Source: Caulobacteraceae bacterium
GTDB taxonomy: Bacteria; Pseudomonadota; Alphaproteobacteria; Caulobacterales; Caulobacteraceae
Length of the DNA stretch: 64,000 bases
Direction: 5' to 3'
NCBI GenBank assembly: GCA_027489335.1
Contig: JAIXZX010000003.1
Coordinates: forward strand, 1 to 64,000
The translations under genes were made by a program, and so were the position numbers. Below are positions 9,019 to 17,932 of the stretch, piece after piece. The notes under the pieces were generated by a model that saw nothing but the letters and a program-made list of their open reading frames with translations, made no database searches and was not told where the DNA came from. Every line of letters begins with the position of its first letter. The stretch's first letter is position 1.

Positions 9019-9657
9019 ATGACGCAAGCGGCCAGGACGAAAGTCTTCTGCGTAGGGCTGGGGAAGACGGGCACGAGCACCTTTGGCGCAGCCATGAAGA
9101 TGCTCGGATATCGGCACTACTGCCGGCCGAGGCTTCTGCTGAAGATGGGGCCTGGTCGTGACCTTGCATTGGCCCGGGACGTGCTGGAGCGCCATGACAG
9201 CTTCGACGATTTTCCCTGGCCGTTGGTTTTCCGCGAGCTGGACGCCGCCTATCCTGACGCCAAGTTTGTATTGACGGTCCGCAAGGACAGTCAGACTTGG
9301 CTCCGTAGCCTGGTCTCCCATGCTCAGCGCACGGGTGCGAATGCGATGAAGAAAGCGGCGTACGGGCATAGGACGCCCATTGGCGCTGAAGACGCTCATG
9401 TCGCCTTTTATGAAGCGCACAATGCCGCGGTTATTGACCACTTCAGCGACCGTCCTGGAAAGCTCCTCACAGTCTGCTGGGAGCAGGGGGATGGCTGGCG
9501 GGAGCTCTGCGAACATCTGGGCGTTCAGCCGCCGGCCGAAGCGCCCTTTCCTATGGCCAACGCCGGCCAAGTCGGGCCCCTGCGGACCCTCGCCCGCAGG
9601 CTCCGGCGAATCTACAACCAGACAGTTTTCGGCATTCTTGACCGGAAATATCAGTAG
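9019..9657 (+). CDS. Small sulfotransferase-family protein (Sulfotransfer_4 type)
   Basis: A 212-residue protein from the ATG at 9019, preceded by GAAGAGG. The P-loop-like PAPS site is GLGKTGTSTFGAAMKMLGY near residues 13-31. Later come DDFPWPLVFRELDAAYPDAK and FVLTVRKDSQTWLRSL, the arrangement seen in the short sulfotransferase/P-loop family related to eukaryotic NAD-dependent-epimerase-associated sulfotransferases. It stands alone on the plus strand within a minus-strand block and runs into the convergent glycosyltransferase at 9666. Function is inferred: a third sugar or small-molecule sulfotransferase. Confidence in the exact reaction is lower than for the other two. Confidence 0.75.
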   Translation: MTQAARTKVFCVGLGKTGTSTFGAAMKMLGYRHYCRPRLLLKMGPGRDLALARDVLERHDSFDDFPWPLVFRELDAAYPDAKFVLTVRKDSQTWLRSLVSHAQRTGANAMKKAAYGHRTPIGAEDAHVAFYEAHNAAVIDHFSDRPGKLLTVCWEQGDGWRELCEHLGVQPPAEAPFPMANAGQVGPLRTLARRLRRIYNQTVFGILDRKYQ

Positions 9658-9665
9658 GCGAGAGG

Positions 9666-10787
9666 TCACGAGGCCAGCTTGCTCTCTCTGGGCATTTCGA
9701 CGCCCATGGCCTGCAGGCTCTCGGTGAACCTGCGCTTGAACATGGCGCGGCTGAAGTTGCCTGCGTGATTGGCGATGAGTTCGGGCGAGAAGCTCGCCGC
9801 CTCGACATCGAATCGTTCGATCGCCTCCATCAGCGATTCAACCGTGGGCTCCTCGAAGAGAATGCCGCTGAGACCTGGCGTCACGGTATCCAGCGCCCCT
9901 CCGCGGCCGTAGGCGATGACCGGTCGGCCGGCGGCCATGGCTTCAACGGGGACGATGCCGAAGTCCTCCTCCCCGGGAAAAACCAAGGCTCGACAACTTT
10001 GAAGCGCCTGACGAAGTTCGGCTGTGCTGGCTCGACCCAGGAATTCGATGTTCGGAGGCGCGCCGTGCTCCAGCGCCTTGCGCTCTTCTCCATCGCCGAT
10101 GACGACGAGGCGCCGGCCATTACGTCGGAACGCCTCTACGGCCAGATCGGGACGTTTGTAGTAGGTCAGTTCGCCAACCCAGAGGAAGAAGTCTCCCGGT
10201 GCGCCTCCAGGGCCGATCTGATCGACATCCACAGGGGGCGGGACCACGTCCGCCTCACGGCGATAGTACTTCTCGATGCGGGCCGCCACGTGGTGAGAAT
10301 TGGCGACGAAACGATCAACGCGTGCGGCTGAAGTGGTGTCCCAGATCCGCAGGTAATGAGTGAGCAACGGCATCGATAGCTTTGCCAGCCAACCGGCTGA
10401 TCGTCTGTAGATGTGATAGTGATCCCATATATAGCGCATCGGCGAATGGCAGTAGCAGATGTGCTTCGCTGTCGGCGGCGGAACAACACCTTTAGCGGGA
10501 CCAGATTCGCTGGAGATGATCAGATCATAGCCGCCGAGATCCAGCTCCTCCAAGGCCAAAGGCATCAGCGGTAGGTAGGACTTGTACCGCCGCTTCGCCC
10601 CCGGAAGCTTCGAGATCATGGTGGTGCGGACATCCATCGCCCGGATGGCTGGCGAGACGGCCCCTGGGTCATAGGCGTGCGTGTAGATGTGGGCGTGCGG
10701 GAAAAGTTCGCAGATCGCCTCGAGAACCTTCTCGCCGCCACGCATACCCACGAGCCAGTAGTGGATGATCGCAACCTTCAGCGCCAT
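9666..10787 (-). CDS. GT4-family glycosyltransferase (WbaZ/mannosyltransferase-like)
   Basis: A 373-residue GT-B enzyme. The opening KVAIIHYWLVGMRGGEKVLE and the block CYCHSPMRYIWDHYH are typical of the WbaZ-like group, which often transfers mannose, though the donor cannot be proven here. The donor domain has FLWVGELTYYKRPDLAVEAF and FPGEEDFGIVPVEAMAAGRP with the E-x7-E pair. It follows the flippase gene by 17 bases on the minus strand and is probably the last gene of the galE/cysQ/flippase-side transcription group. Confidence 0.86.
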   Translation of the reverse strand: MALKVAIIHYWLVGMRGGEKVLEAICELFPHAHIYTHAYDPGAVSPAIRAMDVRTTMISKLPGAKRRYKSYLPLMPLALEELDLGGYDLIISSESGPAKGVVPPPTAKHICYCHSPMRYIWDHYHIYRRSAGWLAKLSMPLLTHYLRIWDTTSAARVDRFVANSHHVAARIEKYYRREADVVPPPVDVDQIGPGGAPGDFFLWVGELTYYKRPDLAVEAFRRNGRRLVVIGDGEERKALEHGAPPNIEFLGRASTAELRQALQSCRALVFPGEEDFGIVPVEAMAAGRPVIAYGRGGALDTVTPGLSGILFEEPTVESLMEAIERFDVEAASFSPELIANHAGNFSRAMFKRRFTESLQAMGVEMPRESKLAS

Positions 10788-10804
10788 GATGAATCCCGCA
10801 GGCT

Positions 10805-12265
10805 TTAGAGGAACTTACGGAGCCGTGCGGGTGCGACCGCGGCTATGGGCTCATAGACATCAGGCGCAGCCCAGCGAACGATGAAGCGAACTGAGACGGC
10901 ATAGACGATCGCGCCAAGCGCCACCGCTCCCGCGATCACCGCCCAGATGGCGAAGCCATCAGGTCGCACGGCCAGGAGAAGGAGTCGCGCCGAAGCGTAG
11001 CACGCCAACGCTGAGCCGCCGTAGGCGAGTATTATCCTTGCCTGGACCCGCCACGATGCGCCGACCAGGCGAGACGCCGTAAACACGCCTGCCGGCGTTG
11101 TGATCAGGCTGCGGCCGACAAAGCCTAAGGCGGCTCCAAATACACCGAAGACGCTCCCGATACTGGTTGCAATCAGACCAGCGATGACGCTGCCGATCGA
11201 CAGTCTCGATGAAACGAGAGGCTGACCTCTGGCGATCAGAGCGGGGGTCAGAACTTGCAGCGGCACCGTTGCAAATACGGCGAAGCAAAGAATGCCGGCA
11301 AGCTCGGCCCCGACGCGCCATTCTTCTCCCAGCAGCAACGGCAAAATTACTGGGGCTACAGCCGCGGCGCCCAGGAACCCAGGAAAGGCGAAAGCGCATA
11401 CGGCCGCGAATGCGCGCAAATAGTGGCGCTCGAAGTCGGTCTCGACGCGTGAGAAGACCGGCAGCAGGACGCGTACGATAGGCGCGGCGACTGTCTGCGT
11501 GAGAAACTGGTTCACCTGAGAGCCGATCCGGAAGAAGGCCGTCGCTTCCGGCCCCAGAAACAACCCGACAATAAGCTGGGCGAAACGAAGATTGCCGTTA
11601 GTGAAGGTGAACGAGATCATAAGCGGCCACGCGAAGCTGATCTGCTCTCGGGCCTCACGAGCGCTGAACTGGAAGCGGGGAAGCCACCGGGCGAGACCCA
11701 GTGTGACAAGTGTCAGGGCCGCCGCCTCGACGATGTTGTACAATATCAACGCCCAAGCCCCAGCACCAGCGAGCGCCGAGCCCACGCCGACCGCCGCCGC
11801 GACAAGAGAGGCGAATAGCTGGGCGATGGTAAGTGTCTTGTGCCGAAATGCGCGCTCCAGCCGCGCTTCCTGCACAGCCGAAAGCCCTGCGATCAATGGA
11901 AGAAGGGATGACAGGGCTAATAGAGGCCCGAGGTTGGGTTGCCCGTAGGCAGCGGCGATGAGTGGCGTCGCGGCCAGGAGGCCGAGGCTCAGGAGAGCCG
12001 CAAAGGAAAGGTTGAGCCAGAAGGCCGTGTTGAGCGCCACATCAGTCAGATCCGCCCGCTGGATCACAATATCGCGCAAGCCACGCTGAAGCGCTGCTCT
12101 TAAAATCATCGCGACCGCTGCGGCGATCGACGCCAGGCCGAAGGCCTCTGGCGACACAAGGGCTGCGATCGCAAAGAACGCGACTGTATTGGCCGCCTGG
12201 CGGCCCCCGGCCCGCAAGAATAGCCAAGCTGCGCTGCGTACCGCCGATGTCCTAAGCCCCTTCAT
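10805..12265 (-). CDS. Wzx-type polysaccharide flippase
   Basis: A 486-residue membrane protein with about 12-14 hydrophobic helices and almost no soluble domain. It matches the lipopolysaccharide biosynthesis protein group of the MATE-like flippases: an N-terminal GLASIAAAVAMILRAALQRG segment with a following Arg-rich loop, and repeated LPVFSRVETDFERHY-like loops. Wzx moves undecaprenyl-linked repeat units from the cytoplasmic to the periplasmic face. It sits between cysQ upstream (27-base gap) and the GT4 gene downstream, within a Wzx/Wzy-dependent locus. Confidence 0.85.
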   Translation of the reverse strand: MKGLRTSAVRSAAWLFLRAGGRQAANTVAFFAIAALVSPEAFGLASIAAAVAMILRAALQRGLRDIVIQRADLTDVALNTAFWLNLSFAALLSLGLLAATPLIAAAYGQPNLGPLLALSSLLPLIAGLSAVQEARLERAFRHKTLTIAQLFASLVAAAVGVGSALAGAGAWALILYNIVEAAALTLVTLGLARWLPRFQFSAREAREQISFAWPLMISFTFTNGNLRFAQLIVGLFLGPEATAFFRIGSQVNQFLTQTVAAPIVRVLLPVFSRVETDFERHYLRAFAAVCAFAFPGFLGAAAVAPVILPLLLGEEWRVGAELAGILCFAVFATVPLQVLTPALIARGQPLVSSRLSIGSVIAGLIATSIGSVFGVFGAALGFVGRSLITTPAGVFTASRLVGASWRVQARIILAYGGSALACYASARLLLLAVRPDGFAIWAVIAGAVALGAIVYAVSVRFIVRWAAPDVYEPIAAVAPARLRKFL

Positions 12266-12292
12266 GGGCGCCGCGTTGCGGGAAGGCTCTGC

Positions 12293-13036
12293 TTAACCGA
12301 GGGCATTCATCAGCCGGTCTTTCAGCTCCGGACGGCAGACGACGAGGTCGGGGAGGTAGGTGTCTTTCTGATTGTAGATCATCGGCGCGCCGTCCAGGCG
12401 CGAAACGTGGAAACCGGCCGACAGGGCGACAGCTACGGGGGCGGCGGAGTCCCATTCGTATTGACCGCCAGCATGAACGTAGGCGTGGGCTTCGCCGCGG
12501 ACCACGGCCATGACCTTGGCGCCGGCCGACCCCATGCCCACCAGCTCGGCGCCCAGGATCTCGGCGGCGCGGCTGGCGACCTCAGGAGGCCGCGAACGGC
12601 TGACCAGGATTTTGAGGCCCTCAGGCGCCGCCGGCATGGGCGGCGGGGTGGCGGTGTCGAGCACCAAACCCAGGCCCGGCAGGGCCACGGCGCCGATGGT
12701 CGGATGGCCATCGATGCACAGGGCCACGTGGATGGCCCAATCGTCGCGGCCTTCGGAGAACTCCCGCGTGCCGTCCAGGGGGTCGATGACCCAGACGCGG
12801 GAGCGAACGAGCCGGCTCTCATCGTCGGCGGCCTCCTCGGACAGGACCGCGTCATGGGGGCGAAGGGCTGAAAGGCTGTGGCTCAGGAACCCCTGGCCGA
12901 CGGCGTCTCCAAGCCCGCCCAGGGGCTTGCCCGTCAGCGGGGTGAGGGCTCGGGCCGACAGGAGAAGCTGGCCGGCCTGACCCGCCAGGGCGCTGGCCAG
13001 ACGGGCGTCATCGGATAGATCATACGCTTGCGACAT
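12293..13036 (-). CDS. cysQ: 3'(2'),5'-bisphosphate nucleotidase (PAP phosphatase)
   Basis: A 247-residue protein from the ATG at 13036 (MSQAYDLSDD). The frame is open for 78 more codons upstream, but those residues overlap the neighbouring gene region and look non-coding. Metal-binding motifs of the inositol-monophosphatase superfamily are all visible: LSEEAADD (first acidic site), VWVIDPLDGTREF (D-P-L-D-G-T) and YEWDSAAPVAVAL (W-D). The CysQ type hydrolyses PAP to AMP. PAP is the product and inhibitor of PAPS sulfotransferases, so its presence amid three of them makes strong functional sense. It lies 27 bases upstream of the flippase gene on the same strand. Confidence 0.9.
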   Translation of the reverse strand: MSQAYDLSDDARLASALAGQAGQLLLSARALTPLTGKPLGGLGDAVGQGFLSHSLSALRPHDAVLSEEAADDESRLVRSRVWVIDPLDGTREFSEGRDDWAIHVALCIDGHPTIGAVALPGLGLVLDTATPPPMPAAPEGLKILVSRSRPPEVASRAAEILGAELVGMGSAGAKVMAVVRGEAHAYVHAGGQYEWDSAAPVAVALSAGFHVSRLDGAPMIYNQKDTYLPDLVVCRPELKDRLMNALG

Positions 13037-13122
13037 CAGAAGCCAGGCCCCCGCCCCGGCGATACTTGAGGCCCTGGCGATACGCTCCGCCAGGCCGCCC
13101 AAACGACTTGAGATAGGTTGGT

Positions 13123-13842
13123 CTAGTAGGAACCGCTGCGCATCAGCACGGCCGGCACCGTGGCGGCCATGATCTGGACGTAGCGGCGTACGCCGATAGT
13201 CTTGGCGTAAAGCACGTCCAAGGCCACCCGGCGACGGTAGGAAACATCGTTGCGGCCGTTCACCTGCCACAGGCCCGTCACGCCCGGCTTGACGGCGCAG
13301 TAGTAGGCGAACCAGCGCCCATAGCGGGGCACCTCGGCGGCGACGATGGGGCGGGGGCCGACAAGGCTCATCTCGCCCTTCAGGACATTGAACAGCTGCG
13401 GCAGTTCATCGAGGCTGGACTTGCGCAGGAAGGCGCCGAGGGCGGTGATGCGCGGATCCTTGCGCAGCTTGTGGTCGGCTTCCCACTCCTTGCGGGCCTC
13501 AGGATCGCGGGCCAGCAGGGCGTTCAGCCGGACCTCGGCGTCGATCACCATGGTGCGAAACTTGAGGCACTTGAAGGTCTTGCCGCCCTCGCCGATGCGG
13601 CTTTGACGGAAAAGGGCAGGGCCCCCGTCCTGGGCCCGGATCATCAGCGAAATCGCCAGCATCAGCGGCGCGATGAAGATCAGGACCGAAAAGGCGATGA
13701 TGATGTCAAGCAACCGACACAAATCGAGGCTGATCTGCGCGCCAAGCTTGGCGGGCCTGGTCGCGGAATACCGCACATGATCCCCCAGAGCCTGAAGGCT
13801 CGTACTGTCGAGGGTGATGTCTTTCGTCCCGGAAAGATACAC
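13123..13842 (-). CDS. Undecaprenyl-phosphate sugar phosphotransferase (ExoY/WbaP C-terminal type)
   Basis: A 239-residue initiating sugar transferase read from GTG 13842, with AAGGGG upstream. One membrane segment (LLDIIIAFSVLIFIAPLMLA) precedes the catalytic domain. The domain has the usual blocks FKCLKFRTMVIDAE, RKSSLDELPQLFNVLKGEMS, LVGPRPI and KPGVTGLWQVNGR. This family places the first sugar-1-phosphate on undecaprenyl phosphate. The size matches ExoY-type proteins that lack the four-helix N-terminal part of full WbaP. It probably starts the repeat unit; Gal-1-P or Glc-1-P are likely given galE next door, but this is inference. Confidence 0.9.
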   Translation of the reverse strand: MYLSGTKDITLDSTSLQALGDHVRYSATRPAKLGAQISLDLCRLLDIIIAFSVLIFIAPLMLAISLMIRAQDGGPALFRQSRIGEGGKTFKCLKFRTMVIDAEVRLNALLARDPEARKEWEADHKLRKDPRITALGAFLRKSSLDELPQLFNVLKGEMSLVGPRPIVAAEVPRYGRWFAYYCAVKPGVTGLWQVNGRNDVSYRRRVALDVLYAKTIGVRRYVQIMAATVPAVLMRSGSY

Positions 13843-13944
13843 GAGGCAGCCCCTTACGGTTGTCGCGGTCTTTACCCTGCGAATTTAGGACCATCCAGTC
13901 CTTTCAACGCGCGGTGGAAAGAAGTTATTGGCGCTCAAAGCGTC

Positions 13945-13967
13945 GGGCGCCAGCTAGGCAGGCGCCC
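13945..13967 (-). terminator. Hairpin between galE and the sugar phosphotransferase gene
   Basis: GGGCGCC at 13945-13951 pairs with GGCGCCC at 13961-13967 (7 bp, 9-base loop), just after the galE stop on the minus strand. No T tract follows, so it may be a weak or Rho-assisted terminator, or an RNA-stability hairpin. Confidence 0.4.
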
Positions 13968-13993
13968 AAAGTGTGCAGTGCGGTAAGAATTCA

Positions 13994-14989
13994 TCAGGTT
14001 GCGGTGAGTTTCAGCCTTGGCAGGCCCTCGGTGTGCCATCGCCAGGCGCTTTCGAGGATGGCGCTCAGGCCATGCTGCGGCGCCCAGCCGAGCACCTCGC
14101 GGGCCTTGCGGTTATCGGCGACGAGGGCAGGGGCGTCACCCTCCCGACGCGGTGCGTCGGTGACCTCGAAGGGCCGCCCCGATACGCCGCTGATGGCGTC
14201 GACCAGTTCCTGGACCGTGGAGCCGGTCCCGGTGCCCAGGTTGAAAGCGGCGCTCTCACCTCCGGCCAGCAGGTGCTTCAACGCCCGGACATGGGCGTCG
14301 GCCAGATCCAGCACATGGATATAGTCCCGCACCGCGGTGCCATCCCGGGTTGGATAGTCCCGGCCAAAGATCTTGAAGCCGGCGTTGGCGCCCATGGCCG
14401 CAGCGATGGCCAGCGGAATGGCGTGGGTTTCCGGATCGTGCCATTCGCCGATGCGAGCCTCGAAATCGGCGCCGGCGGCGTTGAAATAGCGCAGGCAGAC
14501 CGACCGGAACCCGCTGTAGCGGTCCAGGTCGCTCAGAACCTGTTCGACCATCAGCTTGGTGCGGCCATAGGGATTGAGGGGGACTTGCGGATGGGTTTCG
14601 TCCATCGGGATCTGCTGGGGATCGCCATAGGTGGCGCAGGTCGAAGAGAAGACCATGGCCCCGACGCCGGCCCGGCGGGCGGCGTCGATCAGGGTCAGGG
14701 CGCCGGCGACATTGTTCTCGTAGAAGCGGTCGGGGTGGCGGACCGACTCGCCAACCTCGATCAGGGCCGCAAAGTGCAGGACGGCCACCGGGCTATACTT
14801 GGCGAAGACCTCGTCCAGGCGCGCGCCGTCGCGAATGTCGCCGATTTCCAGCGGGCCCCATTGGGCGAACTCGGCATGGCCATTGCTGAGATTGTCATAG
14901 GCCACGGGAAGGAACCCGGCCTCCGCAAGTCGAAGACTGGTGTGCGAACCTACATAGCCCGCGCCGCCGGTGACCAAGACCGTCTGCAT
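13994..14989 (-). CDS. galE: UDP-glucose 4-epimerase
   Basis: A 331-residue protein from the ATG at 14989 (MQTVLVTGGAGYVGSHT); an upstream in-frame start adds only eight residues. The NAD-binding TGGAGYVGS lies at the N-terminus. The catalytic Ser is in SSTCATYG and the Tyr-x3-Lys pair is NPYGRTKLMVEQ. LRYFNAAGA and RDYIHVLDLADAH are typical GalE blocks. It interconverts UDP-glucose and UDP-galactose (or the N-acetyl forms) in the cytoplasm, supplying galactose-type donors for the polysaccharide. It is the first gene of the minus-strand group that continues with the sugar phosphotransferase. Confidence 0.92.
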   Translation of the reverse strand: MQTVLVTGGAGYVGSHTSLRLAEAGFLPVAYDNLSNGHAEFAQWGPLEIGDIRDGARLDEVFAKYSPVAVLHFAALIEVGESVRHPDRFYENNVAGALTLIDAARRAGVGAMVFSSTCATYGDPQQIPMDETHPQVPLNPYGRTKLMVEQVLSDLDRYSGFRSVCLRYFNAAGADFEARIGEWHDPETHAIPLAIAAAMGANAGFKIFGRDYPTRDGTAVRDYIHVLDLADAHVRALKHLLAGGESAAFNLGTGTGSTVQELVDAISGVSGRPFEVTDAPRREGDAPALVADNRKAREVLGWAPQHGLSAILESAWRWHTEGLPRLKLTAT

Positions 14990-15251
14990 GCCGCTGTCCA
15001 CTTTCACCCCCATGGCCGTTTAGGCGCTCGTCCTTGCGCCCTGACGACAGGCTCAAGACAAATTTGAGATGGCGGCCCTTCAGGCGCGCGCGCGATGAGT
15101 CGTCGAGCCGCCCGCTATGGGCCCAGGCGATCGGCGTCGCCCGAGGCTGACTCTCGAGCCACTTCGGCCAAGATCAGGAAAGTCTTCGCGCGGAGAGAGT
15201 TTGTTAGCCGCCACCTGTTATCACCTGCTGGACCTTCGGGAGGAACCGGAC

Positions 15252-15533
15252 GTGGGCGCCAAACTTAAGCCTTTGACCGCAGAAGCGGTCGCAACACCTG
15301 ATGCCGCCTCGCCGGAGCCTGCGCTCTGGTCGGCCAGACTGGCTTCGCCGAGCGATCTCGGCGCCGAAAGTCCGGCCCTGCGGCTCCAGGACCATCTGCG
15401 CCGCTCGCTCGAGGCGGCGCCGCAGGATCACTGGTCGGCCCGCAGAACCCTGGCCTTTGTGGTCGCGACCTGCAGCGCCTTCTGGATCGCCACGGCGCTT
15501 CTCTTCCAGCTGGCGGCCCGCGCGCTCGGCTGA
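15252..15533 (+). CDS. Small single-pass membrane protein of unknown function
   Basis: A 93-residue protein from GTG 15252, chosen because GGGAGGA lies a few bases upstream. The frame is open back to 15117, but that part resembles non-coding sequence. It has a hydrophilic, alanine/proline-rich N-terminal 65 residues and one C-terminal membrane segment (TLAFVVATCSAFWIATALLF), a tail-anchored layout. No family recognised. It is convergent with the tyrosine autokinase gene (22-base gap), and its location in the polysaccharide locus is the only clue to its role. Confidence 0.6.
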   Translation: MGAKLKPLTAEAVATPDAASPEPALWSARLASPSDLGAESPALRLQDHLRRSLEAAPQDHWSARRTLAFVVATCSAFWIATALLFQLAARALG

Positions 15534-15555
15534 GCGCGCGGACCGCCGATCTGGG

Positions 15556-17814
15556 TCAGCTCACATAGTACTTCTTGTACTCTGCGTAGTAGTAGCCCGG
15601 GTCGCCGTAGCCGTACTTGGACTGCTGCTTCATATCGACCTGGGTCAGCGCAACGCCCGCCAGATGGGCGCCGGTGCCTGAAAGCAGCCGGAAGGCCGCC
15701 TCGATGGCGTGCTGCGGGGTCTTGCGCCAATGGGTGAGGAAGACCACCACGTCGGCCTTGGGGGCCAGGACGCGGGTGTCGGCCACGGGCAGCACGGGCG
15801 CGGTGTCCAGGATCACCAGATCATAGGTGCGGCGCAGTTCTTCCAGCAGCCGGTCCATGGCGGCTGAACCGAACACATCCTTTGGCGTGAGGCTGGACTT
15901 GGCGAGCGGCAGGAGCCGGGCCCCAGTAGTCTGGTCGATGGTCAGGACCTCGTCCAGGGTCGCTTCACCGGCCAGGACCTCGATCAGGCCGCGGCTCGGC
16001 TCAGCGCCGAACAGGCGATTGACCGAGCGACGACGCAGGTCGCAGTCGACCAGGATGACCTTCAATCCCTGCTGGGCGGCCGACCGGGCCAGACAGACCG
16101 AGGTGGTGGTCTTGCCTTCGCCAGGCAGGGAGGAGGTGATCGCCACCACCTTCACGGGCTCGCCGAGACGGGAATAGGTCACCGAAGCCCGCAGGTTTCG
16201 GAAGGCCTCGGCGAAGCTCGAAAGCGGCTTTTCGATCACATAGTCGATGGGCGAGCTCGCCTTGCCCTCGGCCACCGAGGCCAGGAGCGGAATGGCGCCC
16301 AGATAGGAGACGTCCAAGCGCTGCTCGACGTCTTCAGCGGTCGCCAGACCGGCGTCCAGCATCTCGGCCAGGACCACGGCGGCGACGCCGGCGCCAAGGG
16401 CCAGCACCAGCCCAAGGGCGAGGTTGAGCGGCACCTTCGGCGAGCTCTGCCCCGTCGGGATGGTGGCCTGGGAGACGATGCGGGCGTCAGAGGCTTCAAT
16501 GCCCTGCTGCGAGCTCGTCTCCTTGTAGCGGGTCAGGTAGCTCTCATAGAGGGTGCGGGAAGCCTCGGCCGTCCGCTCGAGCTCGTTCAGCCGGACCTGG
16601 GCCTGGTTGTTGCCGGCCAGGGTGCCACGGGCGTTGGACAGGCTGCCGCCGATGGCCGCGGCCCGCTGACGGGACACCTGAACCTTGGCTTCCAGGTTGG
16701 AGATGATCCGCTGGATCTCGGCCTGGATCTGGCCGTCGATGTCGGTCAGCTGCCGGTTGGCGGTGAGCATCTCTGGATGACGTTCGCCGTAGCGGCCCTG
16801 CAGGTCGGCCACCTTGGCCGACACCGTCGCCCGCTGCTGGCGCAGTTGCTGAATGACCGGCGAGCTTAGCGCTTCGCCGAGGTCGTCCCCGGTCGAGCCG
16901 CGGGCCAGCTGGCTGCGGGCGGTGTTCAGACGCGCCTCGTCCTCGGCCACCTGCGCCCGGGCCTGGGACAGAGTCATGTTGTAGTTTGAGATTTCCTGCT
17001 CGGTCAGGTTGGTGCCCGCCGCGCTCAGCAGGTTATTGGCGATCCGGTACTGCTGAACGGCGGCCTCAGCGGCCAGCACCTGGTCGCGCAGGCCCTCCAG
17101 GCGGGAATTCAGCCAGGTGGTGGCCTGCTGGGTGGCGTCGAACTTCGCCTCCAGCTGCTCAAGCAGATAGAGCTCGGCGAACTTGTTGGCGATGGTCGCG
17201 GCCTTGGGCGCGCTCTCGGCCTCGAAGCTCACATTGATGACGTAGGTCAGGCCCGAGCGCCGGACAGACAGGCCGCGCAGGACGCTGTCGACCACGCGCT
17301 CCTGCGCCTTCTGCTCGGCGATGGCGGTGTCCTGGACCTCCTGCGGCCGGACCGAAGCCAGGGCGCCGCTGATGGCGCCCTTGACCGCGGCCACGGGGCC
17401 AGGCGAGCGCAGGGCGGGGTTGAATTCCGGGTCTTTGTCCAGTTGCAGAGCGTTCACGACGCGCTCAGCCAGACGACGGGACTTGAGGATCTCCGCCTCG
17501 GTGTCAACGACGCTGGAGTCGGCCGGAAGTCCAGACAGGACCGCCTCAACATTGACCACCTGCTCGCGACGCGTGTCGAGCATCACATTGGCGGTGGCGG
17601 TGTACATCGGGGTGGCGGTCAAGGTGACCAGCACGACGGCGATGAAGACGAGGGCGGCGACAGCCCCGAACAGACGCATCCGCCGCCGGAACATGTTGCC
17701 GAGACGACGAAGGTCAAATTGTTCGGCAAGGCCGCCCGCACCGCGGCGCCCCCCCGGAGACCCACCAGCCTCCTCGAAGCCGGGGTCTGTGGAGGGATGA
17801 GAAAATGCGTTCAT
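15556..17814 (-). CDS. Polysaccharide co-polymerase with tyrosine autokinase domain (Wzc/ExoP-like)
   Basis: A 752-residue inner-membrane protein. A first membrane helix at about residues 45-65 is followed by the Wzz domain (MYTATANVMLDTRREQVVNV), a long coiled-coil periplasmic region (about 220-420) and a second helix near 465-485. The BY-kinase domain has Walker A SSLPGEGKTTTS at about 560, Walker A' VILVDCDLRRR and Walker B LVILDTAPVLPV. The C-terminus is a tyrosine cluster (YGYGDPGYYYAEYKKYYVS), the autophosphorylation tail. It sets chain length and drives export together with Wzy and the Wza-like protein. All parts are on one chain, as in ExoP/Wzc of proteobacteria. Confidence 0.93.
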   Translation of the reverse strand: MNAFSHPSTDPGFEEAGGSPGGRRGAGGLAEQFDLRRLGNMFRRRMRLFGAVAALVFIAVVLVTLTATPMYTATANVMLDTRREQVVNVEAVLSGLPADSSVVDTEAEILKSRRLAERVVNALQLDKDPEFNPALRSPGPVAAVKGAISGALASVRPQEVQDTAIAEQKAQERVVDSVLRGLSVRRSGLTYVINVSFEAESAPKAATIANKFAELYLLEQLEAKFDATQQATTWLNSRLEGLRDQVLAAEAAVQQYRIANNLLSAAGTNLTEQEISNYNMTLSQARAQVAEDEARLNTARSQLARGSTGDDLGEALSSPVIQQLRQQRATVSAKVADLQGRYGERHPEMLTANRQLTDIDGQIQAEIQRIISNLEAKVQVSRQRAAAIGGSLSNARGTLAGNNQAQVRLNELERTAEASRTLYESYLTRYKETSSQQGIEASDARIVSQATIPTGQSSPKVPLNLALGLVLALGAGVAAVVLAEMLDAGLATAEDVEQRLDVSYLGAIPLLASVAEGKASSPIDYVIEKPLSSFAEAFRNLRASVTYSRLGEPVKVVAITSSLPGEGKTTTSVCLARSAAQQGLKVILVDCDLRRRSVNRLFGAEPSRGLIEVLAGEATLDEVLTIDQTTGARLLPLAKSSLTPKDVFGSAAMDRLLEELRRTYDLVILDTAPVLPVADTRVLAPKADVVVFLTHWRKTPQHAIEAAFRLLSGTGAHLAGVALTQVDMKQQSKYGYGDPGYYYAEYKKYYVS

Positions 17815-17932
17815 CGAAGTCGATGTCCCGAAACTGGCTTTGAGTCAGCCTGAGCGTGCAAGCTCGAGGCCAGATTGAAGCCGGAAGACGCCGGGAATGG
17901 GGCGGCTGGGCGCAAGGCCCAGCCGCCGCCGG

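Noticed and set aside
13973-15067. Plus-strand open frame opposite galE (364 codons)
   Set aside because: GalE is unambiguous on the minus strand; the plus-strand translation is a shadow.
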